NCBI RefSeq assembly: GCF_003070885.1
Contig: NZ_CP028913.1
Location: 1,364,001-1,428,000, forward strand
Source of the DNA: Agromyces badenianii
GTDB taxonomy: Bacteria; Actinomycetota; Actinomycetes; Actinomycetales; Microbacteriaceae
Reading direction: 5' to 3'
DNA: 64,000 nucleotides
This document shows positions 9,257 through 17,221 of the stretch, piece after piece. Within the stretch, counting starts at the first letter, position 1; each line of letters begins with the position of its first letter. The notes beneath the pieces are model-generated. The model had not been told where the DNA came from, did no database searches, and saw only the letters and a program-made list of their open reading frames with translations. A program made the position numbers and the translations under genes.

Positions 9257-10085
9257 CGTCGCGGACGTCGACCGTCCAGGTGAACGTCTCGGCGCTCTGC
9301 CTGCTGAAGACGGCTGAGCTCTGTTCGCTATAGCCCGGGTTGTACCTTCGACCGATGATGCAGAGCGCGACGATCTCGGCGCCGACGCGGCGCAGGGCGT
9401 AGGCGGCGCTCTGCGCCCGCGCGCCGGAGGTGTAGACGTCGTCGAGGAGCAGGATTCGCTTCCCCCGGAGGTCGTCCGACGCGTCGAACGCGTCCGTGTT
9501 CGGCTGGTTGTGGCCGAGGTTCGCCGATGTCCGGCTCAGCCCGTGCAGCACCTCGAATGGCAGCGACCCGCGCTCGCGCACGAGCACGGCGAGCGGGTGG
9601 GGCGGAGGCCGGAACGTCGACGGAACGATGATCGCGCCGTCGGCGCCTAGGCGAGTGACCCACGCTTCGTTCTCGGTGAAGAATCGCTCCAGCACCGTCC
9701 CGATCGCGTCCCGGGCCGACGGGTCCGCGGCGACCTCACCGTCGTCCTTGTAGAACGTCAGCCAGTCGCGCAGCGGGCTCGGCTTCGCGTACAACGAGAT
9801 CGGGATGATCGGCTGGACGACGCCGTCGAGCGCGCGCGAGTTCTCGTCGCAGTTGAAGCACAGGTCGACTCGATCGGCGAGCAGCCCGTGGCACCAGACG
9901 CAGACCCCCTCCAGCGCGCCCGGGGGCAGCACGAGCGCCTGCAGCTCATCACCGATGCGGAAGGAGATCGGAGCAGCCGCAGGCTCGTGCGCAGAGGCGA
10001 GGGTTGTCGCGGCACGTCGAACTTCGTCGACCCGTGCATCAGCGGGCATGCTCACGAGTTCAGTCTGCGCCATGCCGATGGACAT
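9243..10085 (-). CDS. ComF-like zinc-ribbon phosphoribosyltransferase
   Basis: 280 residues. Two CxxC pairs (C62/C65 and C76/C79) form a zinc ribbon like that of ComF. The C-terminal half is a type I PRTase with the PRPP-binding loop ILLLDDVYTSGA (~211-222). Unlike housekeeping ComF it sits in a defence island beside an NAD-consuming enzyme candidate, so a role in nucleotide or NAD metabolism linked to the system is possible but unproven. It is downstream of, and in the same direction as, the YfbU gene (17-base gap), so they form one transcript. An alternative ATG start at 10073 exists; neither start has a strong ribosome site. Confidence 0.75.
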   Translation of the reverse strand: MSIGMAQTELVSMPADARVDEVRRAATTLASAHEPAAAPISFRIGDELQALVLPPGALEGVCVWCHGLLADRVDLCFNCDENSRALDGVVQPIIPISLYAKPSPLRDWLTFYKDDGEVAADPSARDAIGTVLERFFTENEAWVTRLGADGAIIVPSTFRPPPHPLAVLVRERGSLPFEVLHGLSRTSANLGHNQPNTDAFDASDDLRGKRILLLDDVYTSGARAQSAAYALRRVGAEIVALCIIGRRYNPGYSEQSSAVFSRQSAETFTWTVDVRDATRT

Positions 10086-10102
10086 CCGAGTGCATCGTCG
10101 GC

Positions 10103-10873
10103 TTAGTGACCATCGGCGATGCGGTTCGACGGGTGCACCTGCGCGGCGGAGATCTGTGCCAGCTCATCGCCGGACAGGAGGTAGTCGTACCGATTGAATC
10201 CGCGTTTGCGACCGTCCATGATTCGACGGTACTCGGACAGCATGCGCAGGTACGTGTCGAGCATGAGGGCGTGCGAATTGCCGTTGTCGTTGCGTTCGAT
10301 CTGGGGCTGGAGCTCGGTCCAGCGATCGTCGCCCATCAGGAACTTGACGTAGCCGGCCATGTGCCCCTCCAGCGCGTCGTTGTGGTCGAAGCCCTGGAAC
10401 TCGAGTCGGAACGCCAGCTTCTCGTCAATGGGCGTCCCGTCCTTCGCGAGGTGGTCGATGCTGTACGTGATGATCCGGAACATCTGCAGGATGTCCGAGA
10501 CGCGAGCGCAGTCGCGCTTCGACAGCTCGGTGCTGAACCCGGCGGTCTCGTACCAGTACGCGCCGGTGTAGCCCTCCTCGAGGATCTTCGCCCGCATGAG
10601 CTGGTACTCGAGGTCGCCGTCGACGTCGTTGGCATCTTCCGGCAGCACCCGGCCAAGAATCCGATGCAGCAGGGAGAGGACCTGCCGATCGACGATCCGC
10701 ATGCTCTCGGCCGGCGGCTCCTCGCCGTGCTTCACCTCGCGCTCGTAGACGGGCACCACCGCCTCCATAAGGAGGTCCCTGACGAACTCGCTGAGCGTGA
10801 CGCCCTCATCGTCCGACATCTCCTTGAGCTGATCGCGGATGCGATCGTCGACTCGAATGTTCAGAACTGCCAT
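10103..10873 (-). CDS. RHH-YfbU family protein
   Basis: 256 residues from the ATG at 10873, preceded by CAGGAG. The first ~40 residues form a ribbon-helix-helix DNA-binding unit (MAVLNIRVDDRIRDQL...SEFVRDLL). The rest matches the YfbU family: a block around LEFQGFDHNDALEGHMAGYVKFL and a C-terminal MLDTYLRMLSEYR segment. YfbU has no well-established biochemical function. The RHH head suggests it regulates its own transcript with the PRTase gene, and a palindrome lies just upstream. A longer reading frame opens at 10924 but would run through that palindrome, so the shorter start is preferred. Confidence 0.8.
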   Translation of the reverse strand: MAVLNIRVDDRIRDQLKEMSDDEGVTLSEFVRDLLMEAVVPVYEREVKHGEEPPAESMRIVDRQVLSLLHRILGRVLPEDANDVDGDLEYQLMRAKILEEGYTGAYWYETAGFSTELSKRDCARVSDILQMFRIITYSIDHLAKDGTPIDEKLAFRLEFQGFDHNDALEGHMAGYVKFLMGDDRWTELQPQIERNDNGNSHALMLDTYLRMLSEYRRIMDGRKRGFNRYDYLLSGDELAQISAAQVHPSNRIADGH

Positions 10874-10891
10874 GTCAATCTCCTGGTTGCT

Positions 10892-10920
10892 GTATGACGC
10901 TAAGTGTAACACCGTCATAC
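10892..10920 (-). promoter_or_regulatory. Palindromic operator candidate upstream of the RHH-YfbU gene
   Basis: Two perfect 8-base arms, GTATGACG (10892-10899) and CGTCATAC (10913-10920), are separated by 13 bases that themselves contain a smaller near-palindrome (GTGTAACAC). The site starts 19 bases from the start codon. Because the gene product carries an RHH domain, autoregulation through this site is the simplest reading, but it is not demonstrated. Confidence 0.6.
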
Positions 10921-11190
10921 GCACGAAAGAGCTTTGCGACTCCTGAGTTCAGCCTCCTGGCGCGCCGGTGGAGAACGCGGTCAGTAAATGGCGGCGGCCG
11001 GGATCGATGACCTGTCTGGCCGGCCCATCCGTACAGTTCTGCCTTGCGAGACGGCAACGATCATCTAGTACCCGAGGGGACGCAGGTGCGACCTGACTGA
11101 TATCCGTCGACCTCGCTTGTTCCGCCTGATCGCTGTGTGCGATAGCCTCATTGATATATTTTTGATGCAATGGTGAGTGGGAGAGTGGCA

Positions 11191-13008
11191 GTGAAGACCG
11201 AAGATCAGGTCCGAGATCAAGCACGGGATGTCCTCGGTCTTGCCGACGTCCCGAAGAACGTGGCACAGAGCGGTGTCGGACAGATCACGACCTTGATGCA
11301 GCTCGGCTTCCGTGGCGAGGGATCGCAGAACAAGCCCGACGGATGGTACCTACCGGCTGACAAGGGCACAGTGGCCCTCGTACTCGAAACCAAGGCTCCC
11401 GATGCCATGCCGATCGACGCACCCGCCCTGCGCGCGCAGGTCGAAAAGTACTGCGCGACCGTGCGGACGCAGTACGACCTCGTCGTCGGCGTCGTCTACG
11501 ACGGCGACCGTACCCGGGCGTATGTCAACGGCAAGCCCTTGGAGGTGCCTGACGAACTCCAGCCGAAGGAGTACTACTTCTCGAAACTTACAGACCGGCC
11601 GATCGACAAGGCACGCATCTACGAGCTGACGCAGCGCATCAACAACTCCCTCCACGGTGACTTCGGCATCAAGAATCTGTACCACCGCATGATCTTCACG
11701 GCGTGCGCGCTCGTTGCGCGCCGGTACGAAGCGGTCCTGGTACGCGGTATGGACTACGACGCGTTCCACAACGGCATCCTCAGTGCGCTGAACAAAGCGA
11801 TCCGGTCCGATGTCCAGCAGAACACCAAGCTGTCCCTCCTCGCCGAGGTGTACTCGGACATCAAGATGAACGTCTCGACCGACGAGGACGACCCGCGGGC
11901 AGTCGCTCGCCTCGCGAACCTGATCGGCGACTTCATCGACTGGGTCACCGAGATTTCCGGTCTCATCAACTCGAACGCCTGGCAGGGCGAAGACGTGATG
12001 GCGATCTTTTTCAACGAGTTCAACCGCTACAAGAAAAAGAGCGAGTCGGGCCAAGTCTTCACCCCAGACCACGTCACCGGCTTCATGTACCGCCTGCTCG
12101 GCGTCGACAAGGACGACAAGGTCCTCGACGCATGTGCCGGGTCGGGGTCTTTCCTAGTCAAGGCGATGAGCAACATGATCCGCCAGGCCGGCGGCGTGAA
12201 CACGACGAAGGCGAAGCAGATCAAGGCTAGGCAGTTGTACGGCATCGAATTCGATCGCGAGATCTACGCTCTGGCGTGCGCGAACATGCTCATCCACAAG
12301 GACGGCAAGACGAACCTCGCCCACATGGACGCACGCACGGAGACGGCTCGGAGCTGGATCGAGCAGACCGGTGCCACCAAGGTGCTGATGAACCCGCCGT
12401 ACGAGAACAAGTTCGGATGCATGACCATCGTCGAAAACGTCCTCGACAGCGTCGGCCGCGGTACCCTGTGCGGCTTCATCCTGCCGGACAAGAAGCTCGA
12501 TAAGACGAGCAAGACCCAGACCTCGCGCATCCTGCGCCACCACCGCTTGCTGAAGGTCGTGAAGCTGCCCGAGAACCTGTTCTTCGGCGTGGGCGTCACC
12601 ACGAGCGTCTTCGTCTTTGAGGCGGGCAAGCCGCAGGACGGCAAGAAGTTCTTCGCTGTCAACGTCGAGGACGACGGGCTGATCACTGTCAAGAACCAGG
12701 GCCGACACGACGTCCGTGGCAAGTGGCCCGCGCTTGAGGAGTACTGGGTCGACGCGATCGAGCGCAACGACGACAGCAAGTTCGGCACGGGCCAGTGGGT
12801 GGATCCGGCGGAAAGCCTGAGCTGGCAGGCCCCGGTGAAGCCGTTCGTGCTGACACATGAGGACCTCGCGCGCACGGCCATGGAGTACGCGATGTTCCAG
12901 CGCGGCATCGACGCGAAGGCCGTGCGCGAGCGCCTGGGCGCGATCACGATGTACTCGTCGAACGTCACTGAGACACCTACCACCGTGCAGGTGGAGGTGT
13001 CGAAGTGA
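11191..13008 (+). CDS. BcgI-like type IIB restriction-methylation subunit
   Basis: 605 residues from the GTG at 11191, which has GGGAG at a normal distance; an ATG at 11170 would add seven residues. The N-terminus carries a PD-(D/E)xK nuclease signature, PD followed after 15 residues by ETK (about D50, E66, K68). The middle is an N6-adenine methyltransferase: SAM motif VLDACAGSGSF and catalytic NPPY (VLMNPPYENKFG). Nuclease and methylase in one ~600-residue chain, followed by a separate ~350-residue specificity subunit, is the BcgI arrangement, whose members cut on both sides of a bipartite site. An AT-rich stretch just upstream (about 11150-11166) probably holds the promoter. A type I HsdM is less likely because no HsdR is present. 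Confidence 0.82.
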   Translation: MKTEDQVRDQARDVLGLADVPKNVAQSGVGQITTLMQLGFRGEGSQNKPDGWYLPADKGTVALVLETKAPDAMPIDAPALRAQVEKYCATVRTQYDLVVGVVYDGDRTRAYVNGKPLEVPDELQPKEYYFSKLTDRPIDKARIYELTQRINNSLHGDFGIKNLYHRMIFTACALVARRYEAVLVRGMDYDAFHNGILSALNKAIRSDVQQNTKLSLLAEVYSDIKMNVSTDEDDPRAVARLANLIGDFIDWVTEISGLINSNAWQGEDVMAIFFNEFNRYKKKSESGQVFTPDHVTGFMYRLLGVDKDDKVLDACAGSGSFLVKAMSNMIRQAGGVNTTKAKQIKARQLYGIEFDREIYALACANMLIHKDGKTNLAHMDARTETARSWIEQTGATKVLMNPPYENKFGCMTIVENVLDSVGRGTLCGFILPDKKLDKTSKTQTSRILRHHRLLKVVKLPENLFFGVGVTTSVFVFEAGKPQDGKKFFAVNVEDDGLITVKNQGRHDVRGKWPALEEYWVDAIERNDDSKFGTGQWVDPAESLSWQAPVKPFVLTHEDLARTAMEYAMFQRGIDAKAVRERLGAITMYSSNVTETPTTVQVEVSK

Positions 13009-14072
13009 AGCGCATCGATACGAGCGCGTGGGGCGAATTCCGGGTCGTGGACTTCTTCGAGCGCATGGAGCACGGCAAGTGCGGCAATGTTGGGGCGCTC
13101 ACGGACGGGGACCTCCCTTACATTGCCACAAGCACAGTGAACAACGGCCATGCGCGCAGTGTCGAAGACTCCGACGGATCGCTGACCAGCGAGGGCAACT
13201 GCATCGCCCTCATCTGCGACGGAAACGGCAGCATAGGCCGGAACACGTACCAGGCGGAACCCTTCGTCGGCAGCGTGAAGCTCATGCTCGGATATCATTC
13301 TCGCCTCAACAGGTGGAACGGGCTGTTCCTCGTTGCCTGCCTCGACAAGAGCGTTGAGGTGTTCGGCTATAGCTTCGCCTGGAAACGCTCCGCCGACACG
13401 TTGAAAGCGGAGACCGTTCGACTCCCCGTCACGACCGCAGGCGAGCCCGACTGGGAATTCATGGAGTCCGTCATGCGCGCCACGATGGAGGAGCGCGAAA
13501 AGGCGCTGGAAATCCTCTTTGCCCTCCCGGACGTCCCGCGCCACGTCGTTGACATGAACGGATGGTCCGAGTTTAAGGTAGTCGACCTGTTCACCGAGAT
13601 CGTGCGCGGACGAGGCACAGGGGCGGGTTCGTTTCTGGACGGGGACGTCCCCTACATTGCTGCAAGCTATGCCAACAATGGCTACGTTCGGGACGTCAAA
13701 GACGACGATGGGTCGCTGACGAGCGAAGGCAACTGCATCGCGCTGATCTGCAACGGCAATGGCGGCATCGGCCGGAACACCTACCAGGCCGAGCCGTTCG
13801 TGGGCAGCGGTGACTTGCAGCTCGCGTATCATCCGCGCTTGAACCAGTGGAACGGGTTGTTCCTCGTGGCCTGCCTCGACAAGAGCATCGAGCGCTTTAA
13901 CTACAGCTTCGCGTGGAAGCGCAATGGCGCTGTGTTCGAGGACGAGACCGTACTCCTTCCGGCGACTGCCGCAGGGGTACCCGACTGGGGCTACATGGAG
14001 GCGGCGATGCTCGAGGTCATGATGGAGCGGGAGCGGGCGCTCGACGCTCTCCTGTCGCTCAAGGCGAGTTGA
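13005..14072 (+). CDS. BcgI-like specificity subunit with two near-identical target-recognition halves
   Basis: 355 residues, overlapping the A subunit by four bases (GTGA). The protein is a direct duplication: residues ~1-178 and ~182-355 share long matching blocks (DGSLTSEGNCIALIC; IGRNTYQAEPFVGS; NGLFLVACLDKS; YSFAWKR), each ending in a helical segment rich in E, R and M. Each half should be one target-recognition domain plus a spacer helix, reading one half of a bipartite DNA site. The high similarity of the halves suggests a nearly symmetrical target, unlike the asymmetric BcgI site. Confidence 0.8.
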   Translation: MKRIDTSAWGEFRVVDFFERMEHGKCGNVGALTDGDLPYIATSTVNNGHARSVEDSDGSLTSEGNCIALICDGNGSIGRNTYQAEPFVGSVKLMLGYHSRLNRWNGLFLVACLDKSVEVFGYSFAWKRSADTLKAETVRLPVTTAGEPDWEFMESVMRATMEEREKALEILFALPDVPRHVVDMNGWSEFKVVDLFTEIVRGRGTGAGSFLDGDVPYIAASYANNGYVRDVKDDDGSLTSEGNCIALICNGNGGIGRNTYQAEPFVGSGDLQLAYHPRLNQWNGLFLVACLDKSIERFNYSFAWKRNGAVFEDETVLLPATAAGVPDWGYMEAAMLEVMMERERALDALLSLKAS

Positions 14073-14296
14073 TGAGCCGTCCGCCCGGTGAAGCACGTGG
14101 TCTTGGCAAGAGCATCCAAGCCTCTCGGTTGGAACGTGGCTGGTCACAGACAGAGCTGGCCATGAGAGCGGGCGTCTCGCGCCCGACGATCTCGCGTGTT
14201 GAGCTTGGCGAGGAAGCATCGACACGGACTCTCCATCGCCTTGTCGAAGTGCTCAACCTCGTACTGGACGTACGGAAAAATGACTCGCCGCCATGA
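14072..14296 (+). CDS. XRE-family helix-turn-helix regulator
   Basis: 74 residues that overlap the specificity-subunit stop (TGATG). A standard Cro/C1 HTH is visible (LERGWSQTELAMRAGVSRPTI, continuing to SRVEL). It resembles HipB/Y4mF-type small regulators. As the last gene of the restriction operon it may be the controller of that operon, although classical C proteins are usually encoded upstream. No HipA-like toxin follows. Confidence 0.8.
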   Translation: MSRPPGEARGLGKSIQASRLERGWSQTELAMRAGVSRPTISRVELGEEASTRTLHRLVEVLNLVLDVRKNDSPP

Positions 14297-14541
14297 AAGC
14301 TTGCACATCGGAACGAGCAGGACGTCACTGACCTCGCGACCTGTGCAGCGGAGATAGGCCGCGCGTTGATGAACGAGGTCGCTGATCGGGCCGCGTTGGT
14401 CGACGCGCTCCTGACCAGGAAGATTTAGATCACGACATGGCCTCGTTCGTTCTCGACGGCTGTGTGGTCATCGCGGTAGATAAGATCGCGGGATGAGCGA
14501 TCGAGACCACTGTGTAGCCCCAGACGTCCTGAACTCTGACA
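14297..14541 (+). other. Intergenic stretch with an open frame continuing past the XRE stop
   Basis: After the XRE stop (14294-14296) the same frame stays open to 14426-14428, encoding a protein-like tail (KLAHRNEQDVTDL...AALVDALLTRKI). It has no start of its own and may be the remains of a longer C-terminus or a readthrough product. The last ~110 bases look non-coding and include a possible -10 element (TAGATAAGAT, about 14481) for the PIN gene. Confidence 0.35.
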
Positions 14542-15699
14542 ATGGGTGACACCCTGAATCCCGTCGTCATCCTCGACTCGACCGCGGTGCATGGACGCAG
14601 ACCGTTCACCCGCGCAGATAGCGCACTTCTTCTCGCGCTCGTCCGGACCGGCCGGATTCGACTGGTCATACCTGAAGTGGTGCTGTATGAGCTGTCACGG
14701 CAGTGGGCGAAGGATCTTGCGGACAGGCGTCGCGACTTCCGGAAGGCGCACGCAGCGATCAACGGTGTGCTCGCGGATGCCGACGTAGCGACCGTCACCT
14801 CGAGCGTCGCACCGTCGTTGGGGCGCTCGGTGTTCTATGACGCCGCCGCGACCATGCTTACCCGCAATGGCGTTGAGGTCCCGCGGTATCCGGAAGTTCC
14901 GCTCGGAGATCTGCTCGAGCGTGATCTCGATGAGCGCAAGCCGTTCGCATCGACGGGTAAAGGATTCCGCGACGCGCTGATCTGGGAGACGGTGAAGGTG
15001 ATCTGCGCCGGTGTCGCACCCTCGACTCCAGTGCTCTTCGTGACGAACAATTCGGGCGATTTCTGCGTGAGCAAAAGGGATCGCACACTCCATCCCGATC
15101 TACGGGCGGAGATGCCCGACCTTGAGGCCTTCGAAGTCGTTCCGTTCCTGCGCGCCTCACTTGAGCACGGGGCGATCAAGCCGCTCGCCGAGGTCCTCCG
15201 CGTCGTCGAAGGGGCGTTTACCGCCCAGCACGTCGCGGATCTCGTCAAGACAGCGCTGCAGGGCCTTGAGGGCGCCGTTCCGGAGCCTGACTTTGACCTC
15301 TTCGGGGATGACGATCGATACGAACATCCATTCCGGACTTCGTTGAGCGATGCGGTGTTCGACCGGATCTTCCCGGACATGGGCACGATTGGGTACGAGG
15401 TCTACCACACCGGAGACCAAGGGGAGATGACACTCACCGTGGGCATCGAGGCCGATTGCTCGCTCGACGGGTTTATCGACCGAAACATGGGAAGTGCCGA
15501 TGGCTACGCCTACTACGAGGACTGGAGCCGGGAGATGCTTCGGGTCATCGAACATCCACGTCGAGCGCGGTTCGTGCTGAGCGCGGCGTTCACAGCGGCG
15601 ACAATCGACAGCGTCGAGCTCACCGTCGACGAGGTCGAGGAGATCACCCTGCTCACACCCTTGGCGACGCACGGTGGCGCACGTGAGCTGAAACGATGA
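14542..15699 (+). CDS. PIN-domain protein (PIN_8/DUF4935-like)
   Basis: 385 residues. The N-terminal ~200 resemble a PIN nuclease, with acidic residues at VILDST, PEVVLYEL, GKGFRDALIWE and NNSGDF in the expected order. PIN domains cut RNA using a metal cluster of such acids. The C-terminal ~180 residues are unassigned; they are acidic and end in a beta-rich section. The gene overlaps a zinc-ribbon gene by ATGA. A two-gene RNase or toxin-like unit is plausible, but no classical antitoxin is seen. No strong ribosome site precedes the ATG. Confidence 0.65.
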   Translation: MGDTLNPVVILDSTAVHGRRPFTRADSALLLALVRTGRIRLVIPEVVLYELSRQWAKDLADRRRDFRKAHAAINGVLADADVATVTSSVAPSLGRSVFYDAAATMLTRNGVEVPRYPEVPLGDLLERDLDERKPFASTGKGFRDALIWETVKVICAGVAPSTPVLFVTNNSGDFCVSKRDRTLHPDLRAEMPDLEAFEVVPFLRASLEHGAIKPLAEVLRVVEGAFTAQHVADLVKTALQGLEGAVPEPDFDLFGDDDRYEHPFRTSLSDAVFDRIFPDMGTIGYEVYHTGDQGEMTLTVGIEADCSLDGFIDRNMGSADGYAYYEDWSREMLRVIEHPRRARFVLSAAFTAATIDSVELTVDEVEEITLLTPLATHGGARELKR

Positions 15700-15929
15700 C
15701 TGACAGCTACACGGCGCGATGCCCAAACTGCGGTGAACCGCTGCTCGCGTACGAATCGGACGCCGGAGTATATGTCGGTTGTCCCGAGTGCCTCTGGGCC
15801 GATCAGGACCATCTCCCTGTTGCTGATCCCGCCGCTGCGAACGCATTCCTGCAGGAGCTGCCGTCAGATCCGCTGCCAGGGTGGATGATCGCCGACATCG
15901 ATGAGCCGCCGACCGAATCCGAGGGCTGA
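15696..15929 (+). CDS. Small zinc-ribbon protein
   Basis: 77 residues, overlapping the PIN gene by four bases. Two CxxC motifs (CPNCGEPLLA; CPECLWADQD) about 20 residues apart form a zinc ribbon; the C-terminal half is acidic and proline-rich. Similar small CPxC proteins are often co-encoded with toxins or nucleases, but the function is unknown. The tight overlap argues for joint action with the PIN protein. Confidence 0.6.
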   Translation: MTDSYTARCPNCGEPLLAYESDAGVYVGCPECLWADQDHLPVADPAAANAFLQELPSDPLPGWMIADIDEPPTESEG

Positions 15930-15981
15930 CTATCATCACTCGGACTGAAGGACTAGGAATGAATCCCATGGAGGGCATGAA

Positions 15982-16329
15982 GTGACTGAGCAGATGCCGA
16001 ACTGGGAAGGCTTCATGATCCCCACGCTCCGTGTCCTTGATGACGGGATCGTGCGGCACTGGCGGGAGTTCCAGCCGCTGGTCGCCGATGCGGCGAGGCT
16101 GACGGAGACGCAAAAGCAGGAGATGCTTCCGTCGGGCAGCCAGGTCAAGTACGAGAACCGCATCGGTTGGGCGGTCTCCTTCCTCACCAACGTCGGCGCG
16201 CTCTCTCGGCCGAAGCGGGGCCACTACACGATCACCGACGCCGGCCGACAGCTCATCAGCCTGTTCCCCGGCGGTGTGCGCGAGCGCGACATCCGCCGAG
16301 CACCTGGTTGGCTTCGAGGCGTTCGATGA
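15982..16329 (+). pseudogene. Mrr-like restriction endonuclease, N-terminal domain only
   Basis: A GTG start with GGAGGG nearby opens a frame of 115 residues. Residues 1-~105 match the winged-helix N-terminal domain of Mrr-type enzymes (PNWEGFMIPTLRVL; MLPSGSQVKYENRIGWA; GHYTITDAGRQLI). Mrr nucleases cut modified DNA with a C-terminal PD-(D/E)xK domain of ~180 residues, which is missing. Homology ends near 16296, where the sequence switches to the antisense of an ImmA/IrrE-like gene; the last ~11 codons are chance. A deletion has evidently fused two convergent genes at their 3' ends. Confidence 0.75.
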
Positions 16330-16837
16330 TCAGCTCCAGCACGGATTCCTTCTTGCGCGTCGTGCGGAGGGCGTGACGATCGAGTCCCAGGGCGGCGATC
16401 AGCCGGTCGGCGTCATCGCGCACAGTTCCGCGCGACCGGCGCAGGAGCCCGACGATCTTGTTCTTCGTGAGCTCCGAATCGTGCTTCTTCAGGAGCGACT
16501 GCTTGCGAAGCAGGTCTTTCACGATGAGCTCGACGTCCCGCAGCTTCACGATGGTCCGCGTATTCACCGTGAACGTGTCCGGGGCGACGCCCTGCAGCAG
16601 CTTGTCGGCCTTGGCCTGCACCTGCGCCTGGACGAGTGACGAGGGAGCGAAGAACAGTGGGTGCGGCACCTCAGCCTTTCGCGCGAGGTCCACGAGCTCG
16701 GAGTAGACGATCTCGTTCCGCTCGAGCGCGTGCAGGTAGGGCGCGCGTGCGTTCACGACGGAGTTCTCGAGCAGTTCCATGAAGACGCCACGGTCGATCG
16801 GCACCCGATGCCCATTGAGCAGCACGTCTATCAACAC
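16256..16837 (-). pseudogene. ImmA/IrrE-like protein, C-terminally truncated
   Basis: The GTG at 16837 is preceded by GGAGGAG at a good distance, giving ~180 residues with features of the N-terminal part of large ImmA/IrrE family proteins (PHPLFFAP; LRDVELIVKDLLRKQSLLKKHD; LTKNKIVGLLRR; IERLEANQVL). The zinc metallopeptidase HExxH domain expected further on is missing. The family match ends near 16298, exactly where the Mrr fragment of the opposite strand begins, and the remaining 14 codons are unrelated. Family assignment is from memory of the motif pattern and is moderate. The product is probably inactive. Confidence 0.55.
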
Positions 16838-17221
16838 GACCCCTACTTCTCCTCCGCTCGCCCCTCCGGCGATTCCCACGTCAGGTATCACCCCGTCGAG
16901 ACCTGTGGCTCGGAAGGTACACGCTCGGTCAGTGGGATCGAGCCCTCCACGCCGCGCGGCATCGGAATCGATGCGAGTCCGATTGGGAATGCCAATCCGA
17001 TGCGGATTCGACTCATCTGCTCCGTCATCCTTGTCATATGCACACCGATGCGATAGCCATTGCACCGTTTCGCAGTTCATTGGGAACCCGTATCGCCTCA
17101 CGAATCGGGTCTGGATACGGGATGGGAAGGCAAATCGGAGTCGGGAAGCGTATTCGTGGCGCGACGAATAATGCCTCTGGAACTGGGATTTCTATTCGGG
17201 ATATACGACTCATCCGTATGA
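16838..17221 (-). other. Non-coding 384-base stretch rich in short inverted repeats at the island's right end
   Basis: No convincing gene is present. Base composition is less GC-rich than the surroundings. Variants of GAATCG/CGATTC recur, including a hairpin GATTGG (16981-16986) with CCAATC (16992-16997), and there are several GGGA-A/T-CGG-like words between 17080 and 17200. A 42-codon minus-strand frame (17016 to 16888, MSRIRIGLAFPIGLASIPMP) exists, but its composition follows the repeat and I do not claim it as a gene. It could hold the ImmA-like promoter, an element end or a scar of the recombination that split comEC. Confidence 0.4.

Noticed and set aside
10004..10897. 297-codon plus-strand frame opposite the YfbU gene
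   Set aside because: The minus strand has clear RHH and YfbU motifs and a ribosome site; the plus frame has neither.
12264..14225. 653-codon minus-strand frame opposite the restriction genes
   Set aside because: Its repeats simply reflect the internal duplication of the specificity subunit on the plus strand.
16888..17016. 42-codon minus-strand frame in the repeat region
   Set aside because: Its sequence follows the local repeats, the ribosome site is poor and no family is recognised.
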